Assembly (NCBI GenBank): GCA_030613605.1
Contig: JAUWLO010000067.1
Coordinates: 1 to 9,642 of the forward strand
Origin: Gammaproteobacteria bacterium
GTDB lineage: Bacteria > Pseudomonadota > Gammaproteobacteria > SZUA-152
Length of the DNA: 9,642 nt
Reading direction: 5' to 3'
The notes under the pieces are model-generated. The model was not told the origin of the DNA. It did no database searches and saw only the letters and a program-made list of their open reading frames with translations. The position numbers and the translations under genes are program-made. Shown piece after piece: positions 1 to 5,295 of this stretch. Position 1 is the stretch's first letter. The number at the start of each line of letters is the position of its first letter.

Positions 1-2
1 TG

Positions 3-605
3 CGATGGACGGAAGAGGACGACCTTGTACTGGAAAAGCTCGAACAGGCAACAGTACCTGTTATTCTGGTTGTTAATAAAATTGATAGCATTAAACATAA
101 AGAAGACCTGCTTCCTCATCTGAAAACACTTTCAGAAAAAAGAGACTATCTGCAGGTCATTCCCTTATCTGCACAAACAGGTGAAGGCGTAGAACGTCTG
201 GAATCCGTAGTCGAATCAGTTTTACCTGTTTCCCCGCCATTTTTCCCCGAAGACCAGTTCACTGATCGCAGTGAACGATTCCTCGCCGCCGAGTTGGTGA
301 GAGAAAAGTTGGTACGATCGTTGGTTAAAGAATTACCGTATTCCACGACCGTGGAAATAGAAAAATTTTCAGTGGAAAATAATGTTCGTCATATTCACGC
401 GGTTATATGGGTAGAGAGGGAAGGCCAGAAAGGAATTGTTATCGGCAAAAAAGGCCAGCAATTAAAACGAATTGGTGAATTGGCTCGTAAAGATATGGAG
501 CGAGCCTTTGATGGGAAAGTATTTTTGCAGCTGTGGGTAAAGGTGCGATCTGGCTGGTCTGATGATGAGCGCGCTCTGCGAAGTCTGGGCTATCAGGATG
601 GCTAA
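3..605 (+). CDS. era: GTPase Era, 3' part (5' end outside window)
   Basis: Era is a membrane-associated GTPase that binds the 3' end of 16S rRNA and acts in 30S assembly and cell-cycle control. About 200 codons are open from the window edge to the TAA; the E. coli protein has about 301 residues, so roughly the first third, with the P-loop and the G2 and G3 motifs, lies upstream. Visible are the G4 motif NKID (bases 75-86) and the G5 region SAQTGEG (from 168). The C-terminal KH domain follows, with VEREGQKG and the RNA-binding GxxG loop GKKG (444-455), and then the conserved ending WVKVRSGWSDDERALRSLGY. The reading frame is intact. The gene overlaps recO by 8 bases, so the two are probably translationally coupled; rnc is the expected upstream neighbour but is not in view. 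Confidence 0.97.
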   Translation, partial: RWTEEDDLVLEKLEQATVPVILVVNKIDSIKHKEDLLPHLKTLSEKRDYLQVIPLSAQTGEGVERLESVVESVLPVSPPFFPEDQFTDRSERFLAAELVREKLVRSLVKELPYSTTVEIEKFSVENNVRHIHAVIWVEREGQKGIVIGKKGQQLKRIGELARKDMERAFDGKVFLQLWVKVRSGWSDDERALRSLGYQDG

Positions 606-1440
606 CCATAAAATATTATTACAGCCCGCATATGTACTGCATCATCGTGCCTATCGCGACTCCAGCGTTTTGCTTGAATTATTTTCTCCTGAATATGGAC
701 GTGTTGGCGTTATTGCGAGAGGTGCTAAATCAGCCAAATCGCGTTGGCGGGGGGTGTTGCAACCGTTTCAACCACTTTTGGTTTCATGGAATAAACGCGG
801 CGAGCTGGGCACGTTGACAGCTGCAGAAGCTCATGGTCCAGCACTAACCATTGCACCAGATTTAATCGCCAGTGGTTTTTATTTGAACGAAATTCTTTTG
901 CGTCTTCTGGAGCGTGATCAAGAGCAGCTGGAATTATTTGGGTGTTATGATGAAGCCCTGAGAGGTTTGGATAAAGTAGGGACAGAAACAGACTCGGACA
1001 ATCAGTCCAGGTCTGTGGCCCTGGAGATATTGCTAAGGCAATTCGAAATACGTTTGTTGAACGCGTTGGGCTATGGCCTGGTGCTGGATCACGAGGTTGG
1101 ATCGGAATCCCCTGTACAGGCTGAGCAGAAATATATATACCAGCTGGAGCATGGCCCCGTTAAAGTGGAAGCTGGCGTTGCCGAGGATCAGGCAAACTAT
1201 ACTGCGTTCAGCTCATATTTTAATTCCGCTTCTAGTTTCAAGAGTGGTTCCGAAGAAGAGTATCAATATGGAACACGCATTTCCGGTGGTACTCTGCTGG
1301 CCTTACATGCGGGTGATTTTTCTGACGAGCTTGTTCGGTTGGAATCCAAGCGCTTACTTCGGGGAGTGCTTGGCCACTATTTAGGCTCCAAACCTTTGCA
1401 GAGCCGTAATCTTGCGCGGCCCATTAATCGTAGTCAGTAG
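598..1440 (+). CDS. recO: DNA repair protein RecO
   Basis: RecO works with RecR (and RecF) to load RecA on SSB-coated single-stranded DNA and to anneal strands. The N-terminal OB-fold is recognisable (residues 1-80: AYVLHHRAYRDSSVLLELFS, GRVGVIARGAK, LQPFQPLLVSW), followed by the helical part (NEILLRLLERD; LRQFEIRLLNALGYG) and the C-terminal YLGSKPLQSR motif. I chose the ATG at 598 because MANHKILLQPAYVLH fits the family start; the same frame is open 12 codons earlier, but that region only shadows era. SD is weak, and the ATG lies inside the era stop region (8-base overlap), which fits coupling. At 280 residues it is about 40 longer than E. coli RecO (242). The extra residues sit near 118-142 and 198-228, the latter rich in Ser, Glu and Tyr. 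No Cys4 zinc motif is visible. Confidence 0.95.
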   Translation: MANHKILLQPAYVLHHRAYRDSSVLLELFSPEYGRVGVIARGAKSAKSRWRGVLQPFQPLLVSWNKRGELGTLTAAEAHGPALTIAPDLIASGFYLNEILLRLLERDQEQLELFGCYDEALRGLDKVGTETDSDNQSRSVALEILLRQFEIRLLNALGYGLVLDHEVGSESPVQAEQKYIYQLEHGPVKVEAGVAEDQANYTAFSSYFNSASSFKSGSEEEYQYGTRISGGTLLALHAGDFSDELVRLESKRLLRGVLGHYLGSKPLQSRNLARPINRSQ

Positions 1441-1492
1441 TTAATGGTTAGTGGCAAAGAAATTAAATAAGAAAGACCGGAATTAAAGAACA

Positions 1493-2236
1493 ATGACATC
1501 TGCAAAGACAATCCTGTTGGGCGTTAACATTGACCACGTAGCAACATTGCGTCAGGCGCGGGGAACTCGTTATCCAGATCCCATCCAGGCCGCTATCGAG
1601 GCCGAACAGGCTGGAGCCGATGCTATTACTTTGCATTTGCGAGAGGATCGTCGTCATATTCAGGATCGTGATGTGGAGATGCTGAAAGATATTCTGCAAA
1701 CTCGCATGAACCTTGAAATGGCGGTGACGGATGAAATGTTGGCTATCGCCGAGGAAATTCGTCCAGCAGAGTGTTGCCTGGTGCCTGAGCGGCGAGAAGA
1801 ATTGACCACCGAAGGTGGGCTTGATGTTGCTGGTCAGCGAGATCGGATAAAAGATGCCTGTGCACGGCTGGCAGATGCAGGCATTCGGGCTTCCCTGTTT
1901 ATTGATGCAGACCCGATTCAAATCGATGCTGCGGCTGAGGTGGGGGCCCCGGTTATTGAAATTCACACGGGGCATTTTGCCGATGCGACGACACCAGAAC
2001 AGGCACAGGCTGAACTAACCCGGGTGACACAGGCTATCGAGCATGGTCTTGATGCTGGTCTACATGTAAATGCGGGCCATGGTCTGCATTATCATAACGT
2101 TGGGGTTATTGCGGCCATTCCAGGGGTTCGAGAGCTGAATATTGGCCATGCTATTGTGGCCAGAGCCGTATTTACGGGGCTACAAAATGCGGTACGGGAA
2201 ATGAAGCAACTGATGCGTGAGGCACAGTCCGTATGA
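1493..2236 (+). CDS. pdxJ: Pyridoxine 5'-phosphate synthase PdxJ
   Basis: PdxJ condenses 3-amino-2-oxopropyl phosphate with 1-deoxyxylulose 5-phosphate to give pyridoxine 5'-phosphate, the last ring-forming step of the DXP-dependent vitamin B6 pathway; it is a cytosolic TIM-barrel enzyme. The protein is 247 residues (E. coli 243). Conserved blocks are GVNIDHVATLRQARGT (10-25), HLREDRRHI (48-56), TRMNLEMA (70-77), TTEGGLDV (105-112), EIHTG (156-160) and NAGHGL (193-198). The catalytic residues known from E. coli as His45, Glu72 and His193 correspond here to His48, Glu75 and His196. The start sits 52 bases after recO with only a weak purine-rich SD (TTAAAGAA). No promoter is evident in the gap, so cotranscription with era-recO is likely. 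Confidence 0.98.
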   Translation: MTSAKTILLGVNIDHVATLRQARGTRYPDPIQAAIEAEQAGADAITLHLREDRRHIQDRDVEMLKDILQTRMNLEMAVTDEMLAIAEEIRPAECCLVPERREELTTEGGLDVAGQRDRIKDACARLADAGIRASLFIDADPIQIDAAAEVGAPVIEIHTGHFADATTPEQAQAELTRVTQAIEHGLDAGLHVNAGHGLHYHNVGVIAAIPGVRELNIGHAIVARAVFTGLQNAVREMKQLMREAQSV

Positions 2237-2613
2237 TTTACGGCATTGGGACCGATATCGTGCGTATCCAGCGTATTGATAAAAATTTACAGCGCTACGG
2301 TGACAGGTTTGCGAGCCGAATTCTTTCCGATGACGAATTTGAGGGATTCCAGGCTTCTGCCCGGAAAGCGCATTTTCTGGCGAAGCGATTTGCCGCCAAA
2401 GAGGCAGCGGCCAAGGCGTTAGGAACCGGGTTCCGTGACGGCCTCAGCCTCAGGGATATTAGCGTGACTCACGATGAGCTGGGAAAACCCTTGCTGGATT
2501 TCAGCCACAAAGGCCGTGAACAACTTAAAGCTCGTGGCATAGGTTGCACTCATCTTAGTATTTCTGACGAACATGACTATGCGGTTGCCTTTGTTACCCT
2601 CGAAATTCAGTAA
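2233..2613 (+). CDS. acpS: Holo-[acyl-carrier-protein] synthase AcpS
   Basis: AcpS transfers the 4'-phosphopantetheine of coenzyme A to the conserved serine of apo-ACP, activating it for fatty acid synthesis; the enzyme is a small cytosolic trimer that needs Mg2+. The protein has 126 residues, the usual size for the family. The N-terminal motif GIGTDIV contains Asp8, and FLAKRFAAKEAAAKALGTG (48-66) contains Glu57; these match the metal-binding Asp and Glu of the family. The C-terminal LSISDEHDYAVAFV is also typical. The ATG overlaps the pdxJ stop as ATGA, so it is almost certainly coupled to pdxJ translation, an arrangement shared with E. coli. It is the last gene of the era-side cluster; the next promoter-like box begins about 37 bases after its stop. 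Confidence 0.97.
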   Translation: MIYGIGTDIVRIQRIDKNLQRYGDRFASRILSDDEFEGFQASARKAHFLAKRFAAKEAAAKALGTGFRDGLSLRDISVTHDELGKPLLDFSHKGREQLKARGIGCTHLSISDEHDYAVAFVTLEIQ

Positions 2614-2649
2614 CTTTCTCACTTCCGTCCGTAAATCTACCGAAAAGCA

Positions 2650-2679
2650 CTGTCATAAGATGCTCAAGTTGGGTAGAAT
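2650..2679 (+). promoter_or_regulatory. Candidate sigma-70 promoter for the initiator tRNA
   Basis: A -35-like CTGTCA (2650-2655, 4 of 6 matches to TTGACA) and a -10-like TAGAAT (2674-2679, 5 of 6 matches) are separated by 18 bases. Transcription would start near 2685-2688, a few bases before the mature tRNA. The G+C-rich stretch GCGCG right after the -10 box resembles the discriminator of stable-RNA promoters under stringent control. Read by eye only. Confidence 0.5.
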
Positions 2680-2692
2680 GCGCGTCTTCCGG

Positions 2693-2766
<74 letters not shown>

Positions 2767-2769
<3 letters not shown>

Positions 2770-2797
2770 CTTATTTTTCAATTTTGAAGATAAGTGG
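2767..2797 (+). other. Hairpin overlapping the tRNA 3' CCA end
   Basis: Bases 2767-2774 (CCACTTAT) are the exact reverse complement of 2790-2797 (ATAAGTGG), giving an 8-bp stem that can be lengthened with a T:G pair and A:T pairs toward the loop. The stem uses the CCA of the tRNA as its first three bases. There is no T-tract after it, so it is not a standard terminator. It could affect 3' trimming of the tRNA precursor by RNases; that role is inference. Confidence 0.5.
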
Positions 2798-2817
2798 GGA
2801 TTAAGGAAGGATCGCGA

Positions 2818-2871
2818 ATGCGGGCCAGTAATAAGAAAAACCGTCCTGAGATGGACAAAAGGCCTCGGTAA
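2818..2871 (+). CDS. Putative 17-residue leader peptide ahead of the nusA operon
   Basis: An ATG at 2818 follows a strong SD-like AAGGAAGG (2803-2810) by seven bases and opens a short frame, MRASNKKNRPEMDKRPR, ending in TAA at 2869-2871. The peptide is very basic (7 Lys/Arg of 17) and has no hydrophobic segment. I do not recognise it. Its position is what matters: the stop codon lies in the loop of the intrinsic terminator at 2857-2884, so a ribosome reaching the stop would cover the 5' arm of the stem. Translation could thus relieve termination and let polymerase read from the tRNA promoter into rimP-nusA. No single amino acid dominates as in classical biosynthetic attenuators, so any signal would more likely be general translation status than one amino acid. 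A chance SD plus short ORF remains possible. Confidence 0.4.
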   Translation: MRASNKKNRPEMDKRPR

Positions 2872-2884
2872 CGGGGTTTTTTTT
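2857..2884 (+). terminator. Rho-independent terminator after tRNA-fMet
   Basis: The stem is CCTCG (2863-2867) with CGGGG (2872-2876), including one T:G pair, closed by the GNRA-type tetraloop GTAA. It is extended outward by two G:T wobbles and the A-run 2857-2860 against the T-run. Eight T residues (2877-2884) follow directly. It lies about 90 bases downstream of the tRNA and upstream of the rimP promoter. The A-rich segment 2833-2842 is complementary to 2875-2884 (ten pairs including one G:T), an alternative that would open this stem. Confidence 0.8.
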
Positions 2885-2975
2885 GGTGTTTTGAAATCTG
2901 TCTGGTAAATCTGGATAAGATTTCAGCCTAACAGGGTGTATTAATGGCTTGCCATGGTGTTAGACAGTACGAGCC

Positions 2976-3004
2976 TTGGCGTATGGGGCCCTGGGCGCTA
3001 TAAT
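2976..3004 (+). promoter_or_regulatory. Candidate sigma-70 promoter for rimP-nusA-infB-rbfA-truB
   Basis: A perfect TATAAT (2999-3004) is preceded at exactly 17 bases by TTGGCG (2976-2981, 4 of 6 matches to TTGACA). Transcription would begin near 3010-3012, leaving a leader of about 180 bases before the rimP start. It is placed after the terminator at 2857-2884, which suggests that the protein genes have their own promoter besides read-through from the tRNA. A short dyad (ATGGC-TT-GCCAT, 2944-2955) is centred about 26 bases upstream of the -35 box and could be a protein site. Confidence 0.6.
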
Positions 3005-3021
3005 TCGCAGGTTCTGTGCGG

Positions 3022-3162
3022 ATGATGCAAGCGGTAAATCGATGGGCCTTAGGCTCATTTTTTGTTTCTGAGGAAGTCGTTTTTGAGAAAGTTGTTTTTT
3101 TGAAAATAGTACCTCAGAGGATGTTAATGAATTTGGCTGGCAGTTGGTTGATGATTGGTTAA
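3022..3162 (+). CDS. Possible 46-residue leader ORF before rimP (weak)
   Basis: Beginning at tandem ATG codons (3022 and 3025), a frame stays open for 46 codons to TAA at 3160-3162, 28 bases before the rimP start. I do not recognise the product. It is fairly hydrophobic, with a repeated EEVVF/EKVVF unit arising from a DNA near-repeat, and ends SWLMIG. The SD is poor (an AGG 11 bases upstream of the first ATG, at the very edge of the predicted transcript). The frame runs through the hairpin at 3042-3063, so translation would affect that structure. An open frame of this size is not rare by chance; I list it because it fills the leader between promoter and rimP. Confidence 0.15.
   Translation: MMQAVNRWALGSFFVSEEVVFEKVVFLKIVPQRMLMNLAGSWLMIG
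3042..3063 (+). terminator. Candidate leader terminator/attenuator upstream of rimP
   Basis: ATGGGCC (3042-3048) pairs with GGCTCAT (3052-3058) with one G:T pair across a 3-base loop, and the 3' arm runs into a tract of six T residues (3058-3063). It lies about 40 bases after the predicted start of the rimP promoter, so it would act as an attenuator in the operon leader. The tight loop makes it weaker than the terminator at 2857-2884. Confidence 0.5.
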
Positions 3163-3190
3163 CTAATGTCAGCATGGTTAGGAGAAAATA

Positions 3191-3661
3191 GTGCGTCACG
3201 CACCCGCTAACGTACAGGCAATTATTGAGCCAGTGGTTACTTCACTCGGGTACGAGCTGGTTGGTGCTGAGTTTTTAATGCAGGGCCAGAACGGTTTGTT
3301 GCGTGTGTATATTGATGCCGAAGACGGTATTCAAATGAAAGATTGTACGCGCGTTAGCCATCAGTTAAGCGGCGTGCTGGATGTGGAAGATGTTATCAAG
3401 GGAAAATATCAGCTCGAGGTGTCATCACCAGGGCTGGATCGTCCATTGTTTACGGCAGAACATTTTGATCGTTTCCAGGGTCATAAGGCCAGGCTGAAAC
3501 TTACAGTACCGCTGAATGGGCAACGGAAATTTAAGGGTACCCTGAGAGGTGTTAAAAACGATCAGGTGTTACTTGAAATTGAAAATGCGGAAGTTGGTGA
3601 TGAGATAATCTCGTTGTCACTGAATGCAATAGATAAGGCAAATTTAATTCCGGATATATGA
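3191..3661 (+). CDS. rimP: Ribosome maturation factor RimP
   Basis: RimP binds the maturing 30S subunit and speeds assembly around S12 and the central pseudoknot. The protein has 156 residues (E. coli 150). The N-terminal alpha/beta domain contains GYELVGAEF, LRVYIDAEDGI and the signature block VSHQLSGVLDVED...YQLEVSSPGLDRPLFTAEHF (about 55-92). The C-terminal Sm-like barrel follows (KFKGTLRGVKNDQVLLEIE) and ends KANLIPDI. The start is GTG, supported by an AGGAG at 3180-3184 six bases upstream and by an in-frame TAG at 3179-3181 that excludes longer forms. It is the first recognised protein gene after the initiator tRNA, with a long leader carrying a promoter and hairpins. Confidence 0.97.
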   Translation: MRHAPANVQAIIEPVVTSLGYELVGAEFLMQGQNGLLRVYIDAEDGIQMKDCTRVSHQLSGVLDVEDVIKGKYQLEVSSPGLDRPLFTAEHFDRFQGHKARLKLTVPLNGQRKFKGTLRGVKNDQVLLEIENAEVGDEIISLSLNAIDKANLIPDI

Positions 3662-3738
3662 TTTCGGGCATTTGGTTCCATTTGATCAGTATTGTTTATA
3701 AATGAACGTAGTGAAACAAGAGTTGTGAGGCAGGTAAG

Positions 3739-5277
3739 ATGAATAGCAAAGAAATCTTGATGGTTGTAGACGCAGTGTCGAATGAAAAAAGTCTTGATGC
3801 CGAGACGATATTCGAGGCTATTGAAGCAGCATTAGCGACCGCCAGTAAGAAATTGAGCTCTGTGGATATCGATACTCGTGTTGATATCGACCGTAACACG
3901 GGTGAATACAAAACTTTTCGTATCTGGGAAGTATTTGATGATGACTCTGAAGAATTCGAAGACCCTGATACTCAGATTAAGCTGACCTATGCTCTCAAGA
4001 AAAACCCGGATATTCAGGTAGGTGAGTTTATCGAAGAATCCATGGAAAACGCTGCGTTTGGTCGTATTGCGGCACAGGCGGCGAAACAGGTTATTGTGCA
4101 AAAAGTACGTGATGCTGAACGTGCCCACATTGTCGAAATTTACCAGGACCGTATCGGTGAGCTGATGATGGGTGTGGTGAAGCGCATGGATAAAGGCAAC
4201 ATTATCCTGGATCTCGGTGAAAATGTTGAAGCCATCGTCACCCGTGATGAAATGATTCCGCGCGAAGCGGTACGGCCTGGTGATCGGTTACGTGGTTATC
4301 TTAAGGATGTTCGGGCAGAAATGCGTGGACCGCAGTTGTTTATTAGTCGCACCGCGCCTGAGTTACTGATTGAGTTATTTAAACTGGAAGTGCCAGAAGT
4401 TGGCGAAGGTTTGATCGACATTCATGGTGCTGCTCGTGATCCGGGCTCACGCGCCAAAATCGCAGTGCAATCCAATGACCCTCGCATTGATCCAGTAGGC
4501 GCCTGTGTCGGTATGCGCGGTTCTCGTGTTCGGGCAGTTTCCAATGAGCTGGGAGACGAGCGTGTGGATATCATTTTGTGGGATGAAAATTCTGCTCAAT
4601 TTGTTATTAACGCCATGTCACCCGCAGAAGTAACATCCATTGTGGTGGATGAGGATAGTCACTCCATGGATATAGCCGTTGATGATGAACAATTGTCACA
4701 GGCTATTGGCCGTGGCGGACAAAACGTACGTCTTGCCAGCGAATTAACCGGTTGGACGATTAATGTCATGTCTGAGACTCAACTGGCAGAAAAAGGCGAA
4801 GAAGAAGGACAGGTTGCGCAACAGTTGTTTGTTACTCAGCTGGATGTGGATGAAGAGTTTGCCAACATTTTGGTGGCGGAAGGTTTTACCAGTATTGAAG
4901 AAATTGCCTATGTACCACTGGAAGAAATGTTACAGATTGAAGAATTTGATGAAGAAACTGTTACTGAATTGCGCAACCGTTCAAAAGACGTATTGTTAAC
5001 ACGCGCACTAGTACAGGAAGAGGTGCTAGAAGATAAAAAGCCTGCTGAAGATTTGCTGACCATGGATGGAATGGATCAACATCTGGCTTTTGTTTTGGCC
5101 AGCCACAGTGTTATTACGATGGAAGATCTTGCAGAACAGTCAGTGGATGAGTTGCTGGAAATTGAAGAAATGGATGAAGAGCGTGCAGCCAAACTGATTA
5201 TGACGGCGCGTGCGCCCTGGTTTGCAGAAGAAGGGCTTGCGGAAGAGAGTACTGCCGACGAGCAGCCACAGGGTTAA
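3739..5277 (+). CDS. nusA: Transcription termination/antitermination factor NusA
   Basis: NusA binds RNA polymerase and nascent RNA, enhances pausing and intrinsic termination, and takes part in rRNA and phage-type antitermination. The protein has 512 residues (E. coli 495). Domains in order: N-terminal polymerase-binding domain (1-130), S1 domain (about 138-200, IGELMMGVVKRMDKGNIILDL), KH1 with GMRG (258-261), KH2 with GRGG (324-327), and two acidic repeats (about 365-425 and 440-495, each with a LLEIEEMDEE-like helix) as found in the E. coli type. A short acidic tail of about 15 residues follows. The ATG is preceded by GAGGCAGG (3727-3734), 4 bases away. It lies 77 bases after rimP with no clear promoter between. 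The upstream leader terminators suggest feedback by NusA itself, as described for E. coli. Confidence 0.99.
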   Translation: MNSKEILMVVDAVSNEKSLDAETIFEAIEAALATASKKLSSVDIDTRVDIDRNTGEYKTFRIWEVFDDDSEEFEDPDTQIKLTYALKKNPDIQVGEFIEESMENAAFGRIAAQAAKQVIVQKVRDAERAHIVEIYQDRIGELMMGVVKRMDKGNIILDLGENVEAIVTRDEMIPREAVRPGDRLRGYLKDVRAEMRGPQLFISRTAPELLIELFKLEVPEVGEGLIDIHGAARDPGSRAKIAVQSNDPRIDPVGACVGMRGSRVRAVSNELGDERVDIILWDENSAQFVINAMSPAEVTSIVVDEDSHSMDIAVDDEQLSQAIGRGGQNVRLASELTGWTINVMSETQLAEKGEEEGQVAQQLFVTQLDVDEEFANILVAEGFTSIEEIAYVPLEEMLQIEEFDEETVTELRNRSKDVLLTRALVQEEVLEDKKPAEDLLTMDGMDQHLAFVLASHSVITMEDLAEQSVDELLEIEEMDEERAAKLIMTARAPWFAEEGLAEESTADEQPQG

Positions 5278-5295
5278 GGTATCAAGGGGTACGGT

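Larger units (their letters stand above)
2770..3190 (+). other. 421-base leader between tRNA-fMet and rimP
   Basis: This stretch holds no established gene. In order it contains the tRNA trailer hairpin (to 2797), a 17-codon ORF with SD (2818-2871), an intrinsic terminator (2857-2884), an inverted repeat TGAAATCT/AGATTTCA (2892-2899 and 2918-2925), and a 5-bp dyad ATGGC-TT-GCCAT (2944-2955). After these come a strong promoter-like box (2976-3004), a second terminator-like hairpin (3042-3063), a U-rich segment enclosed by TCTGAGG/CCTCAGA (3067-3118), and the rimP SD AGGAG (3180-3184). A 46-codon frame (3022-3162) is open across the last part. In E. coli the corresponding leader carries terminators, and its read-through sets expression of the nusA operon. 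Confidence 0.7.

Noticed and set aside
1463..1975. Open frame of 170 codons on the minus strand inside pdxJ
   Set aside because: It lies fully antisense to a well-conserved pdxJ and its product resembles no family I know; it is a coding shadow.
2960..3199. Minus-strand frame of 79 codons across the rimP leader
   Set aside because: It starts at GTG without SD, overlaps the promoter, the attenuator hairpin and the rimP start, and the product has no recognisable feature.
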